NCBI RefSeq assembly: GCF_030010235.1
Contig: NZ_JASCRS010000001.1
Location: forward strand, 744,001-808,000
Reading direction: 5' to 3'
DNA length: 64,000 nt
From: Leucobacter sp. UT-8R-CII-1-4
GTDB taxonomy: Bacteria; Actinomycetota; Actinomycetes; Actinomycetales; Microbacteriaceae
The notes beneath the pieces were generated by a model. The model was not told the DNA's origin, did no database searches, and saw only the letters and a list, made by a program, of their open reading frames with translations. This document shows, one piece after another, positions 15,635 through 25,100 of the stretch (the first letter of the stretch is position 1; each line of letters begins with the position of its first letter). The translations under genes were made by a program, and so were the position numbers.

Positions 15635-17247
15635 GCAGATTCACCGATGAGCCGCAGCTTGACTTCGAGCGTGCCAAAAAGCATGCGCTCGGTTGCCTCA
15701 GCCCGCACACCGGGCATGAGTTCGCTTTCACTGCCGTCTTCGTTGAGCAATACCAAACCGTTGGTCGAGTTCAAGTCTTCTACGATCCAACGTTCGCCAT
15801 CGCGGGTCAAGCGCACGTGCGACTTCGAGAGCGTACGAGTGCGATCAGCAATTGCGAGTACCGCTGATCCGTCGATAGCTTCTGGCCTGCGCCCCACCAC
15901 GGTATCTGGCGATAGCTGAAGCTCAGTGCCGTCTGGCAGTTCAAGCACCCACTGCTGCTGCAAACGTCGCGGCGCAACAATTGTGTGATCAAGATCGAAT
16001 TGATCGTCGTCTGAAGTCGCCGAATTTTCTGGGGCCGCGTGAGCAGCTCCAGGCAGCATCGAATCGGGCAGCGGCTCAACCTTGCCGGTGATGCCGGTTG
16101 CCTTGTATGCGGCTGGAGTCGGCGCGGGTGGCACAATCATTGGCGCAACGGCGGGCGCCGAGGGTTCTGGCTGGGCAGGGGCCACGGCAACAGGACTTAC
16201 CGTAGCCGGCTCGGGAGTCACCGCTGGATCAACCGGCGCCTGTGCAGCGGGAGGCTCGGCGATAACCGCCGAAGCTTCGGCGGGTGGCGCAAACGTCGGT
16301 GCGGCTGCGGGAACAGCAGGAGCAGCAGGAGCGGCCTGGGGCGCTGAGGTGGCAGCAGGAGCAGCGGGCGGAGCAGCAGGTGTCGCAGGAGCGGCAGCCG
16401 ATGCAACTGGTGCAGGTGCCGCAGGAGCAGCAGGAGCGAGGGGATGCACTGGTGGCACCACTGGCTCCGGCAACACAATCGGAGCGGCCTGTTCCTGAGC
16501 CGCACGAGCGGCTGTCCACGAAAACGGAGTTGGTGTCTCGTGCAAACCAAGCGGTGCTGCCGGCGCACTCCGGAAGCTCTCCGCCGCCAGACGGGCGTAG
16601 TCAGCCTCGGTCTCACCGCCGAGCGGCGATGCATGCTGCGGGGCGACAGGTGCCTGTTGGCCCTGCGGTACTACAGCTGGCTGCAGTCCTACCGGCCAAG
16701 ACTGTGCCGGTGAAGCTGTTGGGGCAACAGGGGCCTGCACACCCGGAGCAGATGGGCTGGGCGCCACCGCAGCAGCGAATGCGCTTGGCGCAGCTGGCGC
16801 CTGCGGCGGCACAAAACCTGCCTGCGGCTGAGCAGCATACTGCGAGTTCGCTGGCTGCCGAGTTGCGCCAACAGGCGCAGTGTTCTCGCCGACATGATTG
16901 GCAAAAAGTGTCGCCCAGAGTGGTGCAATAAATACACCGAGAACCGTGTAGCCAACCCCCGCGCGGTACTCATTGCCGAGACGGTACATCGCAATAATCA
17001 GCATGATGCCAGGCACGATGCCGAGCCCGACAAAGGTGAGCAGAACGACCCAGCCGGGCAGACCAACACGCTCAAGCAACTTCCACTGGTTCCAGAACGG
17101 GATCCAGCCGTCGCGACTCTGCAGGCCAATACGCGGGAACAGCCTCGCCATTGCCCACAAATACCAAACAAGCACACCGACCGCGAGCAATGACCAGACC
17201 GCGGCAATAACCACGGCGACTCCTGTGCCAGTCGAGTAGTTATCCAT
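15631..17247 (-). CDS. Membrane-anchored FHA-domain protein with Ala/Pro-rich linker
   Basis: 538 residues. The first about 120 residues form a membrane domain with three to four spans (AVVIAAVWSLLAVGVLVWYL; LPGWVVLLTFVGLGIVPGIM; VGYTVLGVFIAPLWATLF), of the DUF5684 type. A long Ala/Pro/Val-rich linker covers about residues 125-410. The C-terminal 100 residues are an FHA domain: VVGRRPEA, then SKSHVRL and DLNSTNGLVL, the phosphothreonine-binding signature. DHTIVAPRR just before the FHA domain has a threonine in a typical FHA-protein phospho-site context. It overlaps the upstream gene by 8 bp. Likely a phosphothreonine reader linking the operon's kinase to a membrane complex. Confidence 0.88.
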   Translation of the reverse strand: MDNYSTGTGVAVVIAAVWSLLAVGVLVWYLWAMARLFPRIGLQSRDGWIPFWNQWKLLERVGLPGWVVLLTFVGLGIVPGIMLIIAMYRLGNEYRAGVGYTVLGVFIAPLWATLFANHVGENTAPVGATRQPANSQYAAQPQAGFVPPQAPAAPSAFAAAVAPSPSAPGVQAPVAPTASPAQSWPVGLQPAVVPQGQQAPVAPQHASPLGGETEADYARLAAESFRSAPAAPLGLHETPTPFSWTAARAAQEQAAPIVLPEPVVPPVHPLAPAAPAAPAPVASAAAPATPAAPPAAPAATSAPQAAPAAPAVPAAAPTFAPPAEASAVIAEPPAAQAPVDPAVTPEPATVSPVAVAPAQPEPSAPAVAPMIVPPAPTPAAYKATGITGKVEPLPDSMLPGAAHAAPENSATSDDDQFDLDHTIVAPRRLQQQWVLELPDGTELQLSPDTVVGRRPEAIDGSAVLAIADRTRTLSKSHVRLTRDGERWIVEDLNSTNGLVLLNEDGSESELMPGVRAEATERMLFGTLEVKLRLIGESA

Positions 17248-19717
17248 TGAGGGACTCCTTGTGTGTCTGTTTCAAATCGTGAGACGCTGTTGCTGATTCT
17301 GCCGCACTGGTGCGCCACTTCACAATGCTGAAGCGGTATGAATTCAGCGCATATTTTGCACGAATTCGCTGCACGCGGGTCATCTTTGCGGCCCGAGTTT
17401 TGTTTTCGGTAGCAACTGCCGCCCACATCCATTCGGCCTCTTGCTCGCTCACACCCTGCGCTGAGAATACCGCTCGCGTAGCAGTCTCGGCGGCCCAACG
17501 CGCAGCATCACTGTCGATGAGTTCGGCAATCTCAGCTCTGGTTGCGCCTGGCGGAATCTTCAGTCCAGCATCAACAGCGCCGTCAACGAGCTCCTGCCAA
17601 GCGCCAAGCACTCGCAATTCAGTGTGCGGTTCGGCACGTCTACCTCGGGCTCGCCGCTTCTTTACAAAAGGCAAAAACAGCAGCGGGAGAGCGAGCAAAG
17701 CAAGCGCCGCGAGGCTCAAACCAGTCGCGCGTAGCACCGGCAAGATCCAGGCTTGGGTCTTTTCTTCGCTCTCATTTTCAGAGTCATCGTTTTGCTCACC
17801 CATGCCAAGCGGCGGGTCGACTTCTTTCACGTCCCGCTCTTCAGGCGTGGTCGGATACTCCGGAAGCTGCTCGCCCTCTTCCAAGGTAGAGGGGCGCATA
17901 GTGAGTTGCGGGGTGACATCGATTGGTTGCCACTGCCCCGAGGTATCTCGCACTTCAATCCATGCGGCGAGATTGTCTCCTGTGCACTCTTCCACACAAT
18001 TCGGCACACCCTGCACTTCTGGCGTGTCAGCAAGCCGAACCCCAAGGACCACACGAGACTCAAAACCCAGCATCTGCGCAATAAGTGCGGCAGCAGCAGC
18101 AAACTGTTCGTCGTCGCCGACCGCGGCAACCAACATCTCAGCTGGTGCCCCCTCGCCGGCAATTCGTTCCTGATTATTCAGCTGGCTAAAAAGCTGCTCA
18201 AGCCGAGCTGTGGAGTGCCCTCCAGTGCTTGATTCGAAGCGAGTGCCATACTCCCGTTCAAGACGACTCAGCCAATTGCGGTCGCTTTCACTGATCGAGT
18301 GGCTCAGGTAGCCCCGGCTGCGCAAGCGCTCGATCAATTCGAGCAAGCCAGTCGCGTTGGCCGGTTGATCCTGCGTGTTCACCCAAGAAACCAGCTCAGG
18401 CATCGCCTCAAAGTTAATCGACGAGAGTGCTGCGGGCGATCCACCGCTGAGGTTGCCGTCTTCGCTGCCCTGCATCGTCATTGTGAAGCTGTCTCCGGGC
18501 TGGAGCCCCAGGGTCTTTGCCCCTCCGGGCACAGCAATGGCCGCCGCAGTTTCTCGATTCACAAAAAACGCGTCGGCGAGATCTGAAGCCCGCGGACCGT
18601 GAAAAGCGGGTACCGAGCCAAGCCCAGCAACCGGCACCCAAATATCACCGTAGCCCTCACCAAATTGCACATCCACCTGAACCGGATCGCTCAGCCGGTC
18701 ACCGCTTGGGAAGCGTGTGAATCGCCCCGCCTGATTCGGGCTGATGTGAAAATCAACACCGTCATATGCGTCCAGTACCGCGATTCGAAGTCGCGGTGGC
18801 AGCTTCGCCTCCGGCGCAGAGTTCGCCCCAAGCGCCACCGAAAAGAGCGATGCGTCAATCTTCTCGTCGCTCTTCCAGCCGCGATAACCGGCCAGCGGGC
18901 TGGTCCGCTCGCGCAAAAGAATCTCAGGGTCAATGCTGTCTCGCGGCACCTGCCTTCCGGCATCTCCGAGACCTGGAGCGATCGCAAGACCAAGCGCAAT
19001 GGCAACGAGAACCGTGCCCGAGGCAAACACGGCACGCAAGGTTTTGCCCCCGCTGCGGCGTTCGCTAACGTCACGCCCCCTGCGCAGTGCGGCGCGACGT
19101 TCGGCGCCAGCTGCAAACCAAACCCAGGCGGCCCCGAGCGCGGCCGCCACGCACCACAGCGCCAATTCGCGCGGAGCAACGATGTTTATTGGACCAATCG
19201 CCACGCTCTGGCTGAGCACAGACGACCCAAACACTGTGCCAAAAGCTACTGGGGCGAGAAGTGGAATAGCCGCTAGCGCGGCCCGCTTCTCGCTGCGCAG
19301 TGCAATCGAGGCCGCTAGAAAGGTGCTGAGCAAAAACACCAGGTAGGCGGGCACGAGCACCGCCTGATAGCTGCCGACCGGCAGCGTAAGGGTCAAGAGC
19401 TGCTTCCAGCCGAGCACAATTCCGGCGACGCCGTCGATGAGCCCGCGCAGCAACCCCTCTGGCATTCGATCTAACGCTTGTGGCACCGCAACCGGCACCA
19501 CCGTCAATACAAAGGCAGCAAACAGCAGACCGGCGGCAGAAAACATGCCCATTCGTTTTGCGCTGAACATCGCAATAGCAAGACCGATCACAAGACCAGT
19601 GGCACCGGCGATGATAAGCGCCACGCTCTGATAGATCGGCCAAGCCGCAAGCACACCGAGTACCGTGGCAAGCAACGCCGCCAGTACGGCGCCAATTCGC
19701 CTAGACAGCGCGGTCAC
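17240..19717 (-). CDS. TgpA-like transglutaminase-fold membrane protein lacking catalytic Cys and His
   Basis: 825 residues. Six to seven membrane spans fill residues about 8-250; an extracellular region follows with a transglutaminase-like core at about 450-605; one span near 657-685 and a cytoplasmic tail end the protein. In active members the core reads GDCEQFA, HAWVEV and FDPTP. Here the same places read GDDEQFA (Asp536 for Cys), AAWIEV (Ala584 for His) and IDVTP (Asp600 kept). The fold is kept while two of three catalytic residues are lost, so it is probably a non-enzymatic scaffold. It lies between DUF58 and FHA genes in a coupled operon, the standard MoxR-DUF58-transglutaminase order. 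Confidence 0.88.
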   Translation of the reverse strand: MTALSRRIGAVLAALLATVLGVLAAWPIYQSVALIIAGATGLVIGLAIAMFSAKRMGMFSAAGLLFAAFVLTVVPVAVPQALDRMPEGLLRGLIDGVAGIVLGWKQLLTLTLPVGSYQAVLVPAYLVFLLSTFLAASIALRSEKRAALAAIPLLAPVAFGTVFGSSVLSQSVAIGPINIVAPRELALWCVAAALGAAWVWFAAGAERRAALRRGRDVSERRSGGKTLRAVFASGTVLVAIALGLAIAPGLGDAGRQVPRDSIDPEILLRERTSPLAGYRGWKSDEKIDASLFSVALGANSAPEAKLPPRLRIAVLDAYDGVDFHISPNQAGRFTRFPSGDRLSDPVQVDVQFGEGYGDIWVPVAGLGSVPAFHGPRASDLADAFFVNRETAAAIAVPGGAKTLGLQPGDSFTMTMQGSEDGNLSGGSPAALSSINFEAMPELVSWVNTQDQPANATGLLELIERLRSRGYLSHSISESDRNWLSRLEREYGTRFESSTGGHSTARLEQLFSQLNNQERIAGEGAPAEMLVAAVGDDEQFAAAAALIAQMLGFESRVVLGVRLADTPEVQGVPNCVEECTGDNLAAWIEVRDTSGQWQPIDVTPQLTMRPSTLEEGEQLPEYPTTPEERDVKEVDPPLGMGEQNDDSENESEEKTQAWILPVLRATGLSLAALALLALPLLFLPFVKKRRARGRRAEPHTELRVLGAWQELVDGAVDAGLKIPPGATRAEIAELIDSDAARWAAETATRAVFSAQGVSEQEAEWMWAAVATENKTRAAKMTRVQRIRAKYALNSYRFSIVKWRTSAAESATASHDLKQTHKESLNG

Positions 19718-21075
19718 AAAGCACCTCGCAGCATCAATTGAGGCAAGTCACCAACAGCACCGAGGGTGCCAACAGTGAGCGAGTCGATCCGCTGAGCAGC
19801 CGGTTCGGCCAGCAATTCTGCGCGCAGGATCAGCACACGCACATCGGCTGCAAACGGCATGGCTGCGCGGCGCAGTCGAGCAAGCTCAGGGTTCGAACCC
19901 GTCACCAGCACAACAATCGAAAGATCTCGAGTTGAGTGTGCAAGGCCACGCGCAAGATGTTCAATCGCGGGCGCGTCAGGGGCCTGACGAAGCTCAGACC
20001 AAGAATCAAGCAATTGCCTCTGGTCACCTGAGGGAAGCTCTTCGAGACCGTCGATACTTGGCCTCAGTTTGCCAGGAACCCAGCCGGAGGCCACAAACCG
20101 TTCGCGTCCCTCCTTCACCGCGTGCAGCGAAACCGAAGCAGCGAGGCTCACACCCAGTTCAAACTCTTCGTCGCTCGCGTATTCGTCTCGGCGGGCGTCA
20201 AACAGCACGGCAAGTCTTGCAGTTTGTGATTCTTCGTATTGGCGCACCATGAGCTGGCCCGTCTTGGCGGTGCTCTTCCAGTGGATGTGACGCATAGCGT
20301 CACCCGGCACATACTCTCGCACTGCGTGGAACGAGAGATCACTGTCGGTCAATCGTTTCGACGCTTGACCCTCAAGATCACGCACAAGACCCGCCGAGTT
20401 CGGTGGCAACGCGACTGTGTGCGGGTGCACGTGCACTCTATGCAGATCACGCCAGGTCATTTCGCGTCGCAAAAGACCAAGTGGATCTTGTCTGGCGACA
20501 GTGAGCGGGCCAACGACGATGACCCCTCGCTGTTCAGTTGGCACAGTGACCGGAAGAGTCGTTAGCTGGTGAGGGCCAAGCAGCGGAACCGTAAGTTCAC
20601 GCAAAGCGTTGCCCACAGGCAGCTCGATCACCGCGGGAAGCTGCGGCCGGGCAACGGTGTTTTCAACCTCAACGCTGAGCTGCACCTCGCCGCCGGCAAC
20701 CACACTGTTGCGACTCACCTCAAGCACGGTTCGATAAGCCCTCGACCCTGCCAAGAATGGGACGGCAATCAGTAGGAGCGCTGCTGAAACAATCGCGACG
20801 AACCAAGCTTCCACCCAGACCAGGGTGGCTCCAAGCACAACCCCAACCACGGCAAGAGCGATCACGAACCAGCCAAGCGGCGTTACCGCCCTCGTGATTG
20901 CTCCCATTCGCCGGTTGAGCCTGCGCTGGGTGCGCCGCCACCAGCGTTTGAACTGCACACGGCGTCGCGAAAACTCCCCACCGGCGCCAGGGCCAGTTTG
21001 CCCTAGGCGCGTGTGAGTTCGAGTGTTCGTGCCGGTGTGCATCAGGCGCCGGCTACGGGTGCCTTCTGATTTCAC
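19714..21075 (-). CDS. DUF58-domain membrane protein
   Basis: 453 residues from GTG 21075, overlapping the MoxR stop (GTGA). A basic N-terminus (RRRVQFKRWWRRTQRRLNRR) is followed by two spans near residues 65-110, then a beta-rich region, and the DUF58 signature LSFHAVREYVPGDAMRHIHW followed by KSTAKTG. The C-terminal part has a von Willebrand A-like fold (LAVLFDARRDE; LSIVVLVTGSNPE). DUF58 proteins work with MoxR AAA+ ATPases, probably in assembly or activation of membrane complexes. It sits directly after moxR and before the transglutaminase-fold gene. Confidence 0.88.
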   Translation of the reverse strand: MKSEGTRSRRLMHTGTNTRTHTRLGQTGPGAGGEFSRRRVQFKRWWRRTQRRLNRRMGAITRAVTPLGWFVIALAVVGVVLGATLVWVEAWFVAIVSAALLLIAVPFLAGSRAYRTVLEVSRNSVVAGGEVQLSVEVENTVARPQLPAVIELPVGNALRELTVPLLGPHQLTTLPVTVPTEQRGVIVVGPLTVARQDPLGLLRREMTWRDLHRVHVHPHTVALPPNSAGLVRDLEGQASKRLTDSDLSFHAVREYVPGDAMRHIHWKSTAKTGQLMVRQYEESQTARLAVLFDARRDEYASDEEFELGVSLAASVSLHAVKEGRERFVASGWVPGKLRPSIDGLEELPSGDQRQLLDSWSELRQAPDAPAIEHLARGLAHSTRDLSIVVLVTGSNPELARLRRAAMPFAADVRVLILRAELLAEPAAQRIDSLTVGTLGAVGDLPQLMLRGAL

Positions 21076-22058
21076 TCGCTGCCGTTCTCCTGCGGTTCTG
21101 GCACATCGAGCAACAACTGGCCGATAATCTGTTCGGCAGTGACACCGTCAAATTCTGCTTCGGGTTCGAGCACGAGACGGTGCGCGAGCACCGAAGTCGC
21201 AAGCCCGCGAATATCATCTGGCACCACGAACGCTCGACCCTGAACGAGTGCCCACGCAGTCGCCATGCGCAGAAGCGCGAGCGCGCCACGAACACTCGCG
21301 CCAAGTCGCACCTCGCTCGCATTGCGGCTGGCCTCGACGAGGCGGGTGATGTAGTCGGCAATCAGCGGACTCACATACACCTGACGCGCGAAATCTTGCA
21401 GCTGCACGAGGCTGCCGGTGTTCATGACCGGCTGCACAGCGACGGGTGCAGCTGATTGCTGCAGAATTCGACGCATTGCCATTTCATCTGGGTACCCAAT
21501 GCTGGTCTTGATCATAAATCGATCAAGCTGAGCCTCTGGCAGGCGGTAGGTGCCCGCCTGTTCGACAGGGTTCTGCGTGGCAATCACCATAAACGGGGTG
21601 CCGACCGGATGAGTTTTGCCGTCAACGGTTACCTGGCGTTCTTCCATCACCTCAAGCAGCGCCGATTGAGTTTTGGGGCTGGCACGGTTGATCTCATCGG
21701 CGAGCACAACATTCGCAAAGATGGGACCAGCATGAAACTCAAAAATACCCTGGCGTTGGTCAAACACCGTAATGCCCGTAACGTCACCCGGCAATAGGTC
21801 TGGCGTGAACTGCACACGAGAAGAACTACCCTGGATAACCTGCGCAAGCGTGCGGGCGAGCGCCGTCTTTCCGGTACCTGGCACGTCTTCGAGCAGCACA
21901 TGCCCACCGGCAACCTGAGCGGCCAGCACAAGCTCGATCACACGACGTTTGCCGTGAATGGCCTGTTCCATGCCGTCTGCGGTTGTTCGCAGCGTCTCCC
22001 CTGCCCATGTTGCACGCTCGTCACTGAGCGGAGCTGTGCCGTTCTGCTGAATGCTCAT
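21072..22058 (-). CDS. moxR: MoxR-family AAA+ ATPase
   Basis: 328 residues from ATG 22058 with AAAGGAA upstream; the 46-codon extension of the open frame is rejected. Walker A EDVPGTGKTALA near residue 52, Walker B VVLADEINRASPKTQSALLE near 105, sensor 1 IATQNPVE and the RLPEAQLDRF arginine-finger region are all seen. It probably acts as an ATP-driven chaperone for the DUF58/transglutaminase-fold proteins encoded next. A 46-bp gap separates it from the giant Ig-like gene; all downstream genes overlap. Confidence 0.93.
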   Translation of the reverse strand: MSIQQNGTAPLSDERATWAGETLRTTADGMEQAIHGKRRVIELVLAAQVAGGHVLLEDVPGTGKTALARTLAQVIQGSSSRVQFTPDLLPGDVTGITVFDQRQGIFEFHAGPIFANVVLADEINRASPKTQSALLEVMEERQVTVDGKTHPVGTPFMVIATQNPVEQAGTYRLPEAQLDRFMIKTSIGYPDEMAMRRILQQSAAPVAVQPVMNTGSLVQLQDFARQVYVSPLIADYITRLVEASRNASEVRLGASVRGALALLRMATAWALVQGRAFVVPDDIRGLATSVLAHRLVLEPEAEFDGVTAEQIIGQLLLDVPEPQENGSE

Positions 22059-22104
22059 GCGGTTCCTTTGTACTGTCTTGCGGCTAATAAAGTCGGGGTG
22101 TTCG

Positions 22105-25100
22105 TTATGGGGTCGGTGTGCACAGGCCGTCGGTAAAGACGGCTTGGTCTCGGGTTCCGGCCCAATCAAGGGTGATCTTGCGGTCTGGCGAGGCAACGAG
22201 TGTCAGGCCCTGCAGCGAACCAGCACTTGTGATGTGCTGCAGCATTGTGGCGTGATCTGGCAAATCAGTGCCATTCCAGGGCACACACGTCTGCAGCGTG
22301 ACGCTGACGGGTTCGGGGCCGCTTGCGCTAATGCTGCCCTGGTCCGAACAGTTCAAGCCGCCCGGCGCACACTGTGTCACGGTGCCGTTAGGCGTTCCGG
22401 GCACAATTGTGCTCGCCGTGACTTCGCCGCTTGGCGATGGGCTATAACTCACTGTTCCAGCCGCATACTCAAATGACCAATCGCCAAGGCGAGTGGGGGC
22501 CGGGTTCGTTGTGTAGCTGCCCTGCAGAGTTGGCAGTTTCACGCCGCTGGTTTGCGGTTCGGAAGAGATTGGCCCGGCTGTTCCATACGAGTTCGACGCT
22601 TTCACTGTGCCGATGAAAGTCCGGTGCTCGGGCAGATTCGCACCACTCTGACGATCCCGCGCGAAGCTGCCGCTTTCGATACGGTACGCAAAGCTCAGCT
22701 CGTCACCACCGTTCCTACCGAAACCAGTGTGTTCAATCAACCACTCTGTGCGGTTCGAACCAGAGAGCGTGAGTGTGACCTCACCGGCAATCGGCGCGCC
22801 GATCGGGGTGGCGCCACCCGGCAAGAGAGCCGAATCGCCCTTGCCTCCGTCGCCACCGGTGTACGCCGGCGGAATCATGTTTGGCGCATCAAGGGAGTAC
22901 ACCCGCACCTCACGAGGTGTTCCGGTAGCGGGCAGCGTATAAATCTGGTCACTCGAAATCGCAATTTCGTTGCCATCAACAACGAGCACTCGCCGTTCGG
23001 CGCTACTTGGGCCAACCTGAATTCGCACCCGTCCCACCGAAGGGTCGGTGTTGTCGAGCCAGCGCACAGCTTCGCCGCCAGAAATCTTTGGCGGTGCTGG
23101 TGGCCGGTATGCCCAGGTTTCCACCCCATTGCTACTCTGAGCTGAATCGCCAACCGAGTTCGTCGCAACAGCATGGTAGGTCTGCCGCACGCCTGGTGTA
23201 AGCCCCGTCACGGTGCACGTCGCCTGGCCGCCACCGAGTGTGCACTGGCCAACTGAAGAGCCACCGGCCATCAGCTTCACGCCGGTAACTTCAGGGTGTG
23301 AGGTTTCGCCGCTAAGCGCAACCGAGAGTGTGACGCTGTCACCGCTAGCACCGGTAGCCGTAACACCCACTGGCGCGCGAGGAACACCCTGCGCGTCAAA
23401 CTCGATTGTGCCGTTGCCAACACGATTTTGCGCGTCACGAACCACATAGCTCGCAGTGCAGCGACCGCCAGGGCCCCGCGGATCGGCCCAGCGAACATTG
23501 ACTGAGTTTCCAGAGGCCTGCATAGTCCCGAACTGGCATCCGCCGTCATTCACTGAGACCAAGGTCAAACCGCCACCGCTCTTGCCAGCGAAAGGATCGT
23601 ACTCACCAGAAACCCCGACTAGCGGAGTGCTACAGTCCGATCCGACGGTGCAGCGCAGCGCAACTGTGCCGCCCTTTGGTGCGTCAACAGCCGCTTCGCC
23701 TACTCGGAGGGTGAGTAGTGATTGGCTGTCTCCCGCACCGCTCGCGCTCACCGAAAGCACTGCCTGTGAGCCGGGGGTCGCATCTGCTCTGGCGACAACC
23801 TGCACTTTTGAGCCTGAATTGCTTATCTCAAAGGCTGAGCTACCACCGCTGAGTTGCCAGCGCAACTTTGCGAGTGATCCCTCACGGCCACCCTGCCACT
23901 GAACCATGTCTTCAAGGTTGATCGTCTCGGTGCTGCCCGGAGCAATCGTTCGGGTGAGTGGGTTCAGTTGCACCGCAGGGTCGTCAGGGATGATCGTGAC
24001 CGGAATAGGCAACAGCGTAAAACTGCGCTGCTCTTCAAGTTTCACCCGCACCACGCAGCTATCACTCCACGGAGCTTCGCGGCCTGCCTGGTATCGAATC
24101 GTGGTCGTACCAATGGCCGTGCAACTCGCCTGCTGCCGCTGCGTACTGAAACTCGTCTGGTCTAGCTCGATCTTGTCACGCGGCCCAAGATCAATCAGAG
24201 TGTTCAAGTTCACATCAACACTCTTGTTCTCGGCAACCGAAATGGTGCCCGCCCCAGGCTTCAGTGACAAACGCAACTCATCAAGTGGCGGAACAATCAG
24301 GAAGCCGAAAGTCTCAACCTCATGACCGGTGAAATCAGTGCCGGAGAGTCTAAAGGGCACCAGATCGCCCTCAGCCCGATACGCCCCGACGATAGATGAT
24401 CCTCGTACCGAATATTTTGACTCGGCAGCACCCCAAAGCGAGAGTTTCAGCGTCGACACGTCGCCGCTGGCCCAGCGCACCCGATCAGTTACCACGTCGA
24501 TGCCGCTTCGTTCAAAATCCGCTCGGTCACGCACCGCCAGCACAGTGTCGGTAACCGCGGGAGCCTGCTGGCCGATTCGCTCAGAAACCTGCACAACAAT
24601 CAGGCCGTCGGCGGTGCTCTTCGATTTCGAAGAGCGAACCGTGTAACGGTATGAAACCGTGCCCAGTTCTTCGCCTCCGGTCACTCGAACCACACCATGC
24701 TTCAGATCAGAAAGATCTAAGCGAGCAGCCAGTTCGCGATAGGCAGGTGATCCCTCACCGCCGGGCACATTCGGTTCAACTGAAACAAGCTGTAGCGCGC
24801 CGCCTGACGGGTCTAGATCATTATCGAGCGGGCGAACGGTAGCGGGATTTGTCGTACCGCGAGCAATTCTGACGTAATCGCTATAGACAACGGGAGCACC
24901 ACCACCCGGATCAGGCTCCGTCACAATGATGCGCAGCTTGCCGGCGGCTTCACCACCGAAAGAATCACGAACCGTGTAGCTCACAATTTGAGTACCGCGT
25001 TGCGCACTCGAAGAGGCTTCAACCTGCACCGCACTGCTGCGCGGCACAATACTCGCCGAAATCTGCGGGTCTTCGGGCGCAGAAACGGCCACCAGCCGTA

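Noticed and set aside
16082-16931. Plus-strand Ala/Gly-rich and Gln-rich open frames
   Set aside because: They are mirror readings of the Ala/Pro codons in the FHA-protein linker, not genes or repeats of their own.
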